This document shows, piece by piece, positions 1-7,198 of a stretch of 14,645 bases of DNA. The stretch is taken from assembly GCA_007135355.1 (NCBI GenBank), contig SLJA01000056.1, positions 1 through 14,645 on the forward strand, written 5' to 3'. The translations under genes were made by a program, and so were the position numbers. Under the pieces are notes generated by a model, which worked only from the letters and a program-made list of their open reading frames with translations, did no database searches and had not been told where the DNA came from. Positions within the stretch are counted from its first letter, which is position 1. Every line of letters starts with the position of its first letter. The DNA is from Wenzhouxiangella sp. (GTDB lineage: Bacteria; Pseudomonadota; Gammaproteobacteria; Xanthomonadales; Wenzhouxiangellaceae).

Positions 1-544
1 CCGCGGTTTCATACAGTGGCAAGCCGACCACGCCACTGTAACTTCCGCTGATATGGCGAATCCACAGGCCGGCCTCGTTCTGGATGCCGTAGGCGCCGGC
101 CTTGTCGCGACCGTCGCCGGACTTGGCGTAACGGTCGATCCAGGTCTGGGGCAGCGCGCCGAATTCGACCTCGGTTACGCTCACTCGACCCAGACGTCGG
201 CCACCGGGACCAATCAGGACCACGGCCGAAAAGACCTGATGCATGCGATCGGACAAGCCATGCAGCATGGTTCGTGCCTCCTGCTCGGAGCCCGGCTTGC
301 CGAGAATGCGATCGTCCAGCACAACCGCCGTGTCGGCTCCCAGTACCCAGTGATCAGGCAGGCTGCGCTGGACGGTCAGCGCTTTGGCTTCCGCCACGCG
401 CTGAACGTAGTCGCGCGCCGCCTCACCGCCATGCACCCGCTCGTCGATACTGGCAGCCCGGACCATGAACGGGCAACCGCACTGTTGCAGCAACTCCCGT
501 CGCCGAGGAGAAGCCGAGGCCAGAACCAGTCGATATTCATCCAC
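1..544 (-). CDS. maf: Maf/YhdE-type nucleoside triphosphate pyrophosphatase (3' end cut by window)
   Basis: Hydrolyses non-canonical or surplus nucleoside triphosphates (dTTP/UTP in the YhdE subfamily) to the monophosphate and pyrophosphate in the cytoplasm; Maf proteins are also linked to septum inhibition. 181 residues are visible and the reading frame is still open at base 1; the E. coli relative has about 197, so only a short C-terminal tail is missing. The N-terminal family motif ASASPRRRELL is at residues 9-19, the catalytic Asp is D71 in GADT, and K83 lies in LGKP. DKAGAYGIQ at 147-155 is typical of the YhdE rather than the YceF subgroup. The start chosen is GTG at 544, which fits the usual short N-terminus; an in-frame GTG at 562 is possible. 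It overlaps the end of rlmH by 8 bp, which suggests translational coupling. In many gammaproteobacteria rng (RNase G) follows, which would lie outside the window. Confidence 0.95.
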   Translation of the reverse strand, partial: MDEYRLVLASASPRRRELLQQCGCPFMVRAASIDERVHGGEAARDYVQRVAEAKALTVQRSLPDHWVLGADTAVVLDDRILGKPGSEQEARTMLHGLSDRMHQVFSAVVLIGPGGRRLGRVSVTEVEFGALPQTWIDRYAKSGDGRDKAGAYGIQNEAGLWIRHISGSYSGVVGLPLYETA

Positions 545-998
545 GATGATAGGGGTGCCCACTGAGTATGGTCCAGGCCCGATACAGTTGCTCGGCCACG
601 ATGATGCGAACCAGCATGTGCGGGTAGACCGCGGGGCCCAGCGACCAGCGGAAAGAACAGTCGGCCAGCAAATCCGGCGCCAGCCCGTCGGCGCCGCCAA
701 TCAGGAAACAAACCGGATCACCGTCCTGCTGCCAGCCGGCCAGCTGCTCGGCCAGGCGTTCTGTCGACCAGGCACGCTCGGAGCCGTGCATGGCGACACA
801 AACACTGCGCGGCGGAAGACGAGTCCGCAAGCGCTCAGCCTCCAGCGCGGCGCCTCGGCCGGCGCCCTGGCGACCGGCGGGCTGAACCTCGGACAACTCC
901 AGGTTCAGATGGGGCGGCAATCGCCGTGCGTACTCGCCCCAGCCGGCGCTGACCCAGTCCGGCATGCGATGACCCACGGCGGCAACGATCAGTTTCAT
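537..998 (-). CDS. rlmH: 23S rRNA (pseudouridine-1915 N3)-methyltransferase RlmH
   Basis: SPOUT-family SAM-dependent methyltransferase that modifies pseudouridine 1915 in helix 69 of 23S rRNA on assembled ribosomes. The product is 153 aa (E. coli 155). It begins MKLIVAAVGHRMPDW, has the SAM-binding LIGGADGL segment at 99-106, the LVRIIVAEQLYRAW helix at 129-142 and the conserved C-terminal HPYHR (148-152). The frame is open 39 codons further upstream, but that extension runs into the inverted repeat and has no family similarity, so the ATG at 998 is chosen. No clear Shine-Dalgarno sequence precedes it. rlmH usually follows rsfS directly; here 208 bp containing a repeat element separate them, so rlmH-maf may have acquired its own promoter or rely on readthrough. 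Confidence 0.97.
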   Translation of the reverse strand: MKLIVAAVGHRMPDWVSAGWGEYARRLPPHLNLELSEVQPAGRQGAGRGAALEAERLRTRLPPRSVCVAMHGSERAWSTERLAEQLAGWQQDGDPVCFLIGGADGLAPDLLADCSFRWSLGPAVYPHMLVRIIVAEQLYRAWTILSGHPYHRG

Positions 999-1048
999 AG
1001 CGGATTGTTGGACAGTGGCGTTAGCAGAAATCGGTGCTTTTGAGCATA

Positions 1049-1183
1049 ACGCAGAGGCGCGGAGCCGCTGAGCGCGCAGAGAAAAATTGAGTAAAAAGCT
1101 GGGTTTCTGCCTCAACAGGGCTAATGGGCAGCCCTGATAAGCCCTTTTTCCTCTGCGGCCTCAGCGGCTCCGCGCCTCTGCGT
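1049..1183. repeat. Long imperfect inverted repeat between rsfS and rlmH, possibly a MITE/REP-like element
   Basis: The left arm starts at 1049 and the right arm ends at 1183; 24 bp pair perfectly (1049-1072 with 1160-1183). Pairing continues imperfectly through CGCAGAG and an A/T run to about 1086 and 1145. The loop contains a second small hairpin (CAGGGCT at 1116-1122 with AGCCCTG at 1130-1136). A 7-bp direct repeat GCTTTTG lies just outside both arms (1036-1042 and 1187-1193) and could be a target duplication. The purine-rich GCAGAGGCGCGGAG style resembles short dispersed repeats found between genes in many environmental bacteria; this is a resemblance from memory. No ORF is credible inside. 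In the minus-strand transcript it forms a very stable hairpin 24 nt after the rsfS stop, without the T-run of a classical terminator. Confidence 0.75.
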
Positions 1184-1206
1184 GAGGCTTTTGCTTTTAA
1201 AAACGT

Positions 1207-1578
1207 TCAGGCCTGAGCGCTGGTCGAGCGTGAGGCCGGCGGTGTCGACCACAGCTTTTCCAGGTTGTAGAAGGCCCGGGTCTGCGGCAGCATCACGTGG
1301 ACGACGATGTCGGCCAGATCGACCAGCACCCACTCTGCCTCGCGATCACCCTCCACCCCCAGGGGACTAAACCCCGCTGCCTTGGCGCGCTGAACCAGGC
1401 GGTCGGCCATGGCCTTGACCTGGCGCGTGGAATGACCGCTGACCACGATCATGTAGTCGGCGAAGCTGGAACGGTCGGTGAGGTCGATGACCTGGATGTT
1501 GTCGCCTTTGGCGTCATCCAGGACGGCAATAGCCAGTTCGAGTAATTGGCGGGATTCGGGTGCGGTGTTTGAAGTCAA
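1207..1578 (-). CDS. rsfS: Ribosomal silencing factor RsfS (Iojap/YbeB family)
   Basis: Binds ribosomal protein uL14 on the 50S subunit and blocks 30S joining, reducing translation in stationary phase or starvation. The 123-aa product covers the full Iojap domain: DDAKGDNIQVIDLTDRSSFADYM (21-43, in part), the VVSGHSTRQVKAMAD core, PLGVEGDREAEWVLVDLADI and the VVHVMLPQTRAFYNLEKLW end. It is longer than the 105-aa E. coli protein by a slightly extended N-terminus and a short Ser/Thr/Ala-rich tail. The only workable start is a TTG at 1578 with the weak purine stretch AGCGAG ahead of it; no ATG or GTG occurs in frame before the conserved domain. It lies 41 bp after nadD, the usual order, and was probably cotranscribed from leuS downward. 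Confidence 0.96.
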   Translation of the reverse strand: MTSNTAPESRQLLELAIAVLDDAKGDNIQVIDLTDRSSFADYMIVVSGHSTRQVKAMADRLVQRAKAAGFSPLGVEGDREAEWVLVDLADIVVHVMLPQTRAFYNLEKLWSTPPASRSTSAQA

Positions 1579-1619
1579 GTCGGCTCGCTTGGGCTCGAAG
1601 GTCGGTAGATGGGCAAAGT

Positions 1620-2306
1620 TTAACCGTTTGCCGGGCTCGTTTCACCCGTGCCGTAAAGACCGTGTTTGCGAATGTAGGCCAGCACCGTCCCCGGCAGCAG
1701 GAAACGTGGGTCCCAGCCGCGTGCCAGCTGACGGCGAATGTCAGTCGACGAGATGGCCAGCTGGGTCACCTCGACATGACAAACCAGGCCCGCCGGGGAG
1801 CGCATCAGGTCGCGCGCGCGGCTTACCCGGCGCTTTTCCAGCACCTCGGCCAGCGACGCCGGATAATGCGGCTCACTGCGCGGCCGGGTCATGACCACCA
1901 GGTGCGCCAGCCGCGGAAGCTCTCGCCAGCAATGCCATTGATCCAGCTGGTTGGCGGCATCCTGACCCACGCACAGCAGCAAGGGCACGTCACCGACCTC
2001 GGCCCGAACGCTGTGCAGGGTCTCGACCATGAACGACGGACCGTCGCGACGAATCTCGCGCTCGTCGACATGAAGGTCCGAATAAGGCGCCACGGCCAGC
2101 TCCAGCATGGCCAGACGGTGAAACGGGTCGGCCCAGGTCGCCTTCCGATGCGGCGGCCGGCCGGCCGGCACCAGTCGAAAATTGCTCACCTTGAGACGTT
2201 CTGCAATCTCGGCAGCGGCGCGCAGATGGCCGTAGTGAACGGGGTCGAAGGTGCCGCCGAAAATGGCCACCGCGCGGTTGCGAATGCGGGTCTTTCTAGG
2301 CGACAT
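1620..2306 (-). CDS. nadD: Nicotinate-nucleotide adenylyltransferase NadD
   Basis: Transfers AMP from ATP to nicotinate mononucleotide to form deamido-NAD, an essential step shared by de novo and salvage NAD synthesis. 228 aa. The nucleotidyltransferase motif GGTFDPVHYGH is at residues 17-27 (H24 and H27 in the HxGH position), PAGRPPHR at 47-54, the SFMVETL segment at 91-97, and the second ATP-binding motif ISSTDIR at 185-191. The open frame extends 66 codons upstream inside holA, but the ATG at 2306 has a good GGAG six bases before it and gives the normal N-terminus. It overlaps the holA stop by 11 bp. Confidence 0.97.
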   Translation of the reverse strand: MSPRKTRIRNRAVAIFGGTFDPVHYGHLRAAAEIAERLKVSNFRLVPAGRPPHRKATWADPFHRLAMLELAVAPYSDLHVDEREIRRDGPSFMVETLHSVRAEVGDVPLLLCVGQDAANQLDQWHCWRELPRLAHLVVMTRPRSEPHYPASLAEVLEKRRVSRARDLMRSPAGLVCHVEVTQLAISSTDIRRQLARGWDPRFLLPGTVLAYIRKHGLYGTGETSPANG

Positions 2307-3318
2307 GACGCGCTCCAGGCCCCGCCGCCAGCCGCACGCACAGACGCTCCAGGGCCACCCAGAATTCATGCCGATCATTGGATTTGGCCATGCGATCCAG
2401 ATTGGCGAGTTCGGCCAGCGCGGACCGCACGACATGCGTCGACCACTGCCCGGCGGCCCGCTCGACGGCAGCCTGGCGCGAGCGCCAAACCTCGAGCTCG
2501 GCAAATGCGGCTGCTTTGCTCATGCGCCGAATACGAACCTGGAAACCAAGCACCAGCTGCAGCTCGCGCGCCAGCGCGGAAATAATCATCGGCATGGCCG
2601 TATCGGCGTCGCGCAGTCCGCGAATGCAGCGCAGTGCCGCACCGGCTTTTGCACTCAACACCAACTCGACCAGGCGAAAACTGTCGAAGCGGGCGCTGTC
2701 GGCCACGGCCGCTCGCACTTCGTCCAGGCCCAGCAAGGCACCGCGCGGGTACAACAAGGCAAGGCGTTCGATCTCTTGCGCGGCGGCCAGCAAATTCCCC
2801 TCCAGCCGCTCGGCCAGGAAGCGGCTGGCGGCGCTGTCGGTACGCACACCACGGGTGGCCAGGCGACGTTCGATCCACTCCGGCAGCTGGTGTGGCTTGA
2901 TGGTCCAGCACGGCAGGTAAACTCCGGCCTGCTCCAGCGCCTTGGCCCAGGCGCTTTTTTCCTGGGTCAGGTCCCAGGCATTGCATTTGACCAGCAGGAT
3001 ATCGTCCGAGCCGCGCTCGACCCAGGCCCGCAGCGCCGCGCCTCCCTCACGGCCGGGTTTGCCCGAGGGCATGCGCAACTCAATCAATCTTTGGCTGGCA
3101 AACAAGGACAGGTTCTCGGTCGCGGCCCCGAGTTGCTGCCAGTCGAAGCGTCCGTCAACCTCAAACACCACACGTTCCGCAACGCCCGCGTCGCGCGCCG
3201 CGCGCCGGACTGCGTCACTGGCCTCCTCGACCAGCAGATGTTCCGGCCCTGCAATCAGATAGGTCTTATCCAAACCACGCGCCAGACGTTGCTCCAGGCG
3301 ATCCGGGTACAGTTTCAT
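2296..3318 (-). CDS. holA: DNA polymerase III delta subunit HolA
   Basis: The delta subunit is the clamp-opening wrench of the polymerase III clamp loader; it binds the beta clamp and works with delta' and DnaX. The product is 340 aa (E. coli 343). The N-terminal domain (about 1-140) carries the family's TYLIAGPEHLLVEEASD motif at 19-35 and the SLFASQRLIELRMPSGKPG region around residues 71-89, which in this family includes the beta-clamp contact. The C-terminal collar domain contains FRLVELVLSAKAGAALR and the LARELQLVLGFQ helix. ATG at 3318 overlaps the lptE stop by 4 bp (ATGA). The lptE-holA pairing is the usual gammaproteobacterial arrangement. Confidence 0.96.
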   Translation of the reverse strand: MKLYPDRLEQRLARGLDKTYLIAGPEHLLVEEASDAVRRAARDAGVAERVVFEVDGRFDWQQLGAATENLSLFASQRLIELRMPSGKPGREGGAALRAWVERGSDDILLVKCNAWDLTQEKSAWAKALEQAGVYLPCWTIKPHQLPEWIERRLATRGVRTDSAASRFLAERLEGNLLAAAQEIERLALLYPRGALLGLDEVRAAVADSARFDSFRLVELVLSAKAGAALRCIRGLRDADTAMPMIISALARELQLVLGFQVRIRRMSKAAAFAELEVWRSRQAAVERAAGQWSTHVVRSALAELANLDRMAKSNDRHEFWVALERLCVRLAAGPGARHVA

Positions 3319-3809
3319 TGCGATGGCACCGCTTCCAATCGGCGCATGAGGCTTGCGGCCATGGCTCGGCGCAGCTCGGCGCGCAGAAACTCTTCTTCGC
3401 GGGTGGCGGCCAGGATGGCCTGCTCGTCAAAACTGTACTCGCGAGTCAAGCGCAGGGTTTCACGACCAATCAGCGGCTCGCCGGACGGGTCCAGCAATTC
3501 GAAATCCAGATCAAAAACGAGCAGGAATTCCCTGACTCGAGCCTGGCCGGAAATGGTCAAGGGCTGGGAGCGCAGGCGCTCTGAATGGATGCGTAACGTC
3601 GAACTGCCCTCTTGCGGTTCTTCAAGCACCTCGACGCCGCCGGCTTGCAGGCGCAAGGTCAACTCGCGAGCAAAACTGCTGTTGCGGTCAGGAACCGCCA
3701 GCCAGGTCTGCGTCATGGCGTCCGGCAATCGGGCATCACCGCGCAACTGGAAGCCGCATCCGCTCAAGACCGCCAGCAGCAGCAGCAGGGGCAGACTGCG
3801 TCGGCTCAT
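3315..3809 (-). CDS. lptE: LPS-assembly lipoprotein LptE
   Basis: Outer-membrane lipoprotein that plugs the LptD barrel and helps insert lipopolysaccharide into the outer leaflet. 164 aa (E. coli 193). The signal peptide has Arg at 3-4, a hydrophobic core LPLLLLLAVL and lipobox LSGC with Cys18 as the lipidated residue, followed by GFQLRGDARLPDAM, the characteristic start of mature LptE. A beta-rich body follows (LTISGQARVREFLLVFDLDF and TREYSFDEQAILAATREEE, in part). The frame is open for 109 more codons inside leuS, but the ATG at 3809 overlaps the leuS TGA by 4 bp and begins the signal peptide, so it is chosen. The family is poorly conserved in sequence; context and lipobox make the call firm. 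Confidence 0.95.
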   Translation of the reverse strand: MSRRSLPLLLLLAVLSGCGFQLRGDARLPDAMTQTWLAVPDRNSSFARELTLRLQAGGVEVLEEPQEGSSTLRIHSERLRSQPLTISGQARVREFLLVFDLDFELLDPSGEPLIGRETLRLTREYSFDEQAILAATREEEFLRAELRRAMAASLMRRLEAVPSQ

Positions 3810-6412
3810 GTACCGACCACGATGTTGACCAGCTTGTTGGGAACAACAATGATTTTGCGCACCGTCGCCTCGGCGATGTAGCGAGCCACATTGGCATCGG
3901 CCTGCGCCAGCTTCTCGACTTCGGCCCGCGGCGCCCCGGGCGCAACTTCGATGCGGCCACGAACCTTTCCGTTGACTTGCACGACCACGGTGACTTTTTG
4001 GCGGACCAGGGCGGATTTGTCGACCTCGGGCCAGCCGGCCTCGAACACCGAAACCTCGCCGCCCAAACGCTGCCACAAGGCCTCGGCGATGTGCGGGGTC
4101 ACCGGCGCAATCAGGCGCACCAGTGCGCTCCAGCATTCCTGGATGAGGGCGCGGTCATTGTCGCTGCGCGCCTCGAAACGCCCGAGGTGATTACAGCACT
4201 CCATGATGGCGGCAATAGCCGTGTTGAAAGTCAGGCGGCGACCAAAATCGTCGCCGACCTTGGTGATGGTTTCATGCAGGACGCGGCGCAGCTCCAGGCC
4301 ACGGGAATCGAGCGCGCCCCGATCGACCGCTGTGGACGGCAAACCAGCCGCGACGTGCCGTTGCAGGCCGCTCCAGAAGCGCTTGAGAAAGCGCCAGCCG
4401 CCCTCGACCCCGGCCTCGGACCACTCCAGTGACTGCTCGGGCGGGGCGGCGAACATGGAAAACAGGCGCACGGTATCCGCGCCATACTGCTCGACCAGCG
4501 CCTGTGGATCGACGCCGTTGTTCTTGGACTTGGCCATTTTTTCCACGCCGCCCGGTGTGACCGGCCGGCCGTCGGCCATCAGCACCGCCGAAGCCACCCC
4601 GCCCTTGGCGTCACGCTGCACCTCGACCTCGGCCGGGTTGAACCAGGTCCGACGACCGCTGGCATCCTCGCGGTAATAGGTTTCGGCCAGCACCATGCCC
4701 TGGGTGAGCAGGCGACGGAACGGTTCGTCAATCTTGACCAGTCCCTCGTCGCGCATCAACTTGGTCCAGAAACGCGCATACAGCAAGTGCAGGATGGCGT
4801 GCTCGATGCCGCCGATGTACTGATCCACCGGCATCCAGTCGGCCGCGCGGCCATCGACCATGGACTTGTCATTGTCCGGTCCGGTGTAGCGCAGGAAATA
4901 CCAGGACGAGTCGACAAAGGTGTCCATGGTGTCGGTTTCTCTACGGGCCGGCTTGCCGCATTTCGGACAGGGCACATTCAGGAATGTCTCGCAGCGCTTG
5001 AGCGGGTTGCCGGCGCCGTCCGGCACCAGATCCTCGGGCAGCACCACCGGCAGGTCTTCTTCCGGCACCGGCACCGCGCCACAGTCGTCGCAGTGGATGA
5101 TGGGAATCGGGCAGCCCCAGTAGCGCTGGCGCGAGATGCCCCAGTCGCGCAGGCGGAACTGCACGCGCGCCTTGCCGGCGGACTTTTTCTCCAGGTCGCC
5201 GACAATGGCGGCGAAGCCATCGGCACAGGACAGGCCGGTGTAGGGGCCGGAATCGACCAGGACGCCGTCCTTGGCCGCATAAGATTCATGCCAATGCTGA
5301 TCGTCGTAAGTTTGCCCGCCCGGCAGGCTGATGACCTGGCGGATGGGCAGACCGTACTTCAGCGCGAATTCAAAATCGCGCTCGTCGTGCGCCGGCACGG
5401 CCATGATCGCGCCCTCGCCGTAGCCCATCAGCACGTAGTTGGCGATCCACACCGGGATGGCTTGGCCCGTCAGAGGGTGGACGGCTGTCAGGCCCGTGTC
5501 CATGCCCAGTTTTTCCTGGGTGGCGATGTCGGCTTCGCTGACCCCGCCTTTCTGGCACTGGCGGATGAACGCGGCCAACTCCGGGTTCGACTCGGCGGCG
5601 CGGCGGGCCAGCGGGTGTTCGGCGGCCACGGCCATGAAAGTCGCGCCCATCAGGGTGTCGGGTCGGGTGGTGAAGACGCGGATGATCTGGTCTTCGCAGG
5701 CGAAATCGATCTCCGCGCCCTCGCTGCGGCCGATCCAGTTGGCCTGCATGGCCTTGACCCGGTCCGGCCAGCCGTCGAGCTGGTCCAGACTGTCGAGCAG
5801 CTCCTGGGCGTAGTCGGTGATGCGCAGGTAATACATCGGGATTTCGCGCTTTTCGACCAGCGCGCCGGTGCGCCAGCCGCGGCCGTCGACGACTTGCTCG
5901 TTGGCCAGCACGGTCTGATCGACCGGATCCCAATTGACCGTACCGGTTTTCTGATAAGCAATGCCGCGCTCGAGCAATTTCAGGAAAAACCACTGGTTCC
6001 AGCGGTAGTACTCGGGATCGCAGGTGGCCAGTTCGCGCTCCCAGTCGATGGCGAAGCCCAAGCTTTTCAGCTGGCCGCGCATGTGGCGGATATTGGCCCG
6101 CGTCCATTCGGCTGGCGGCACGCCGTTGGCCATGGCGGCGTTTTCGGCCGGCAGGCCAAAGGCGTCCCAGCCCATCGGCTGCAGCACCTGACGCCCCTGC
6201 ATGATCTGGTAACGCGACATCACGTCACAGATCGTGTAGTTGCGCATATGCCCCATGTGCAGCTTGCCCGAGGGATAGGGGAACATGCTCAGGCAGTAGT
6301 AGCGCTCGCCACCGCCGCGTTCGGCCCGGTAGGCCCGATCACGCTCCCATTGCTGCTGGATGGCCGGCTCCAGTTCGGCCGGTTGGTAGATATCTGCTGA
6401 AAGATCCGTCAT
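3806..6412 (-). CDS. leuS: Leucyl-tRNA synthetase LeuS
   Basis: Class Ia aminoacyl-tRNA synthetase that charges tRNA-Leu and hydrolyses mischarged products in a separate editing domain. 868 aa, similar to E. coli LeuRS (860). The HIGH motif is HMGH at 52-55. The CP1 editing domain includes TTRPDT (248-253) and AHDERD (341-346). A probable zinc knuckle uses C441, C444, C482 and C485. DTFVDSSWYFLRY lies at 508-520. The KMSKS loop reads KMAKS at 625-629, with Ala in place of the first Ser and both lysines kept. The anticodon-binding and C-terminal domains follow to the end. It is first in the minus-strand block and overlaps lptE by 4 bp. The leader carries a dyad sequence (see 6427-6446) and only a weak Shine-Dalgarno. 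Confidence 0.99.
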   Translation of the reverse strand: MTDLSADIYQPAELEPAIQQQWERDRAYRAERGGGERYYCLSMFPYPSGKLHMGHMRNYTICDVMSRYQIMQGRQVLQPMGWDAFGLPAENAAMANGVPPAEWTRANIRHMRGQLKSLGFAIDWERELATCDPEYYRWNQWFFLKLLERGIAYQKTGTVNWDPVDQTVLANEQVVDGRGWRTGALVEKREIPMYYLRITDYAQELLDSLDQLDGWPDRVKAMQANWIGRSEGAEIDFACEDQIIRVFTTRPDTLMGATFMAVAAEHPLARRAAESNPELAAFIRQCQKGGVSEADIATQEKLGMDTGLTAVHPLTGQAIPVWIANYVLMGYGEGAIMAVPAHDERDFEFALKYGLPIRQVISLPGGQTYDDQHWHESYAAKDGVLVDSGPYTGLSCADGFAAIVGDLEKKSAGKARVQFRLRDWGISRQRYWGCPIPIIHCDDCGAVPVPEEDLPVVLPEDLVPDGAGNPLKRCETFLNVPCPKCGKPARRETDTMDTFVDSSWYFLRYTGPDNDKSMVDGRAADWMPVDQYIGGIEHAILHLLYARFWTKLMRDEGLVKIDEPFRRLLTQGMVLAETYYREDASGRRTWFNPAEVEVQRDAKGGVASAVLMADGRPVTPGGVEKMAKSKNNGVDPQALVEQYGADTVRLFSMFAAPPEQSLEWSEAGVEGGWRFLKRFWSGLQRHVAAGLPSTAVDRGALDSRGLELRRVLHETITKVGDDFGRRLTFNTAIAAIMECCNHLGRFEARSDNDRALIQECWSALVRLIAPVTPHIAEALWQRLGGEVSVFEAGWPEVDKSALVRQKVTVVVQVNGKVRGRIEVAPGAPRAEVEKLAQADANVARYIAEATVRKIIVVPNKLVNIVVGT

Positions 6413-6426
6413 GTCGCTCGAAATAA

Positions 6427-6446
6427 GCAGCCTGCATGCAAGCTGC
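6427..6446 (-). promoter_or_regulatory. Near-perfect 20-bp dyad in the leuS leader/promoter
   Basis: GCAGC (6427-6431) and GCTGC (6442-6446) flank the palindrome TGCATGCA (6433-6440), with one mismatched pair between them. The dyad ends 14 bases before the leuS ATG. On the minus strand a possible -35 TTGGCA (6449-6444) overlaps it, 17 bp from a poor -10 (TTATTT), so the dyad would lie across the promoter spacer. It could be a protein operator or an RNA hairpin near the ribosome-binding site; the sequence alone does not decide. Confidence 0.35.
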
Positions 6447-6467
6447 CAAGTGTAAACGGCTGGAGCC

Positions 6468-6479
6468 TGAAGCGCTTCA
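6468..6479. promoter_or_regulatory. Perfect 12-bp palindrome in the divergent leuS/lipoprotein region
   Basis: TGAAGCGCTTCA is its own reverse complement and is followed closely by AAGCTT. It sits between the divergent starts of leuS (6412) and the lipoprotein gene (6545), 55 and 65 bases from them. A possible plus-strand promoter for the lipoprotein (TTCTGA, 18 bp, TTACGC) lies just downstream and is weak. A dimeric regulator site is the natural reading, but no family is identified. Confidence 0.3.
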
Positions 6480-6544
6480 AAAGCTTCTGATTCGCACTCC
6501 GCGGTCTGTTACGCTTTCCCCCGGTTTTTCTCGAGTGTAATGCC

Positions 6545-7147
6545 ATGCCCGACTCGCTCCCTACTGCCGGCCAGAGACGCCCGCTGCTGCTGCGCCTGAC
6601 TATGCTGCTGTTGCTGACGCTGAGCATCACCGCCTGCGGATCGCGTCAGGTACAGGATTCGCTGGTCGGCTCGACGGCGCAACGCCTGGTCAGCTATGCC
6701 GTCGACGAACTGGCCCGCAACCTGCCGGAAGACGATTTTGCGCCGCTGCGCGGTCAGCGCGTGCGACTGGTCTCGCACGGGCTCGTCGACCCCACGCTAC
6801 AGGCCTATGCCGATGCGCGCATGGCGGTCGAGTTGCAGCATCGCTTCGGCATCCAGATGGTCGATGGCCTTGAGGAGAGCGACCAGGTGTTGCGCCTGTT
6901 CTATACCTCCATCGGCACCGACCAGGGCCTGCTCGGGTTTTATTTGCCGCTGGGCTTTGTGCCGGGCGTTGATGAGAGCACGCGCATCAACTTGATCACG
7001 CTGGAACAGTTCCATGGCGTCGTGGAGATGTACTACTACCTGGGTGCCCAGGGTGTGGAACAACGCGGCGAGATCGTTCAGGTAAGACGCCGTACCGATG
7101 CTTTGGGCCTGCCGATCATCACCATTCCGATCTCGACCCTGCCTTGA
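6545..7147 (+). CDS. Uncharacterised lipoprotein
   Basis: I do not recognise this family. The 200-aa product has a positively charged N-terminus (RR at 11-12, R17), a hydrophobic stretch LTMLLLLTLSITA and a lipobox with Cys31 as the likely lipidation site, so the mature protein is about 170 aa and membrane-anchored, probably facing the periplasm. The residue after Cys is Gly, not the Asp of inner-membrane retention, which favours the outer membrane. The mature part has a helix-like segment (STAQRLVSYAVDELARNLPE), then strand-like pieces with QVLRLFYTSIGTDQG, a hydrophobic GLLGFYLPLGFVPG and VVEMYYYLGAQG, and ends in a hydrophobic IPISTLP. ATG at 6545 is preceded by a modest GAGTG. No catalytic motif is visible. 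It is divergent from leuS and probably cotranscribed with the following methyltransferase gene, 51 bp away. Confidence 0.85.
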   Translation: MPDSLPTAGQRRPLLLRLTMLLLLTLSITACGSRQVQDSLVGSTAQRLVSYAVDELARNLPEDDFAPLRGQRVRLVSHGLVDPTLQAYADARMAVELQHRFGIQMVDGLEESDQVLRLFYTSIGTDQGLLGFYLPLGFVPGVDESTRINLITLEQFHGVVEMYYYLGAQGVEQRGEIVQVRRRTDALGLPIITIPISTLP

Positions 7148-7198
7148 GCATTGCCCATCGGTCGCTCCGCGGAAAATCAACCTGGACAGAGCCTGAGC

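Noticed and set aside
1049..1183. Classical intrinsic terminator after rsfS
   Set aside because: The stem is far longer than usual and no T-run follows it on either strand; better described as a repeat element.
2251..3828. 525-codon open frame antisense to nadD, holA and lptE
   Set aside because: It spans three well-identified genes and has low-complexity basic sequence; not a gene.
4787..6400. 537-codon open frame antisense to leuS
   Set aside because: No recognisable domain, and the opposite strand is unambiguous LeuS; treated as a shadow frame.
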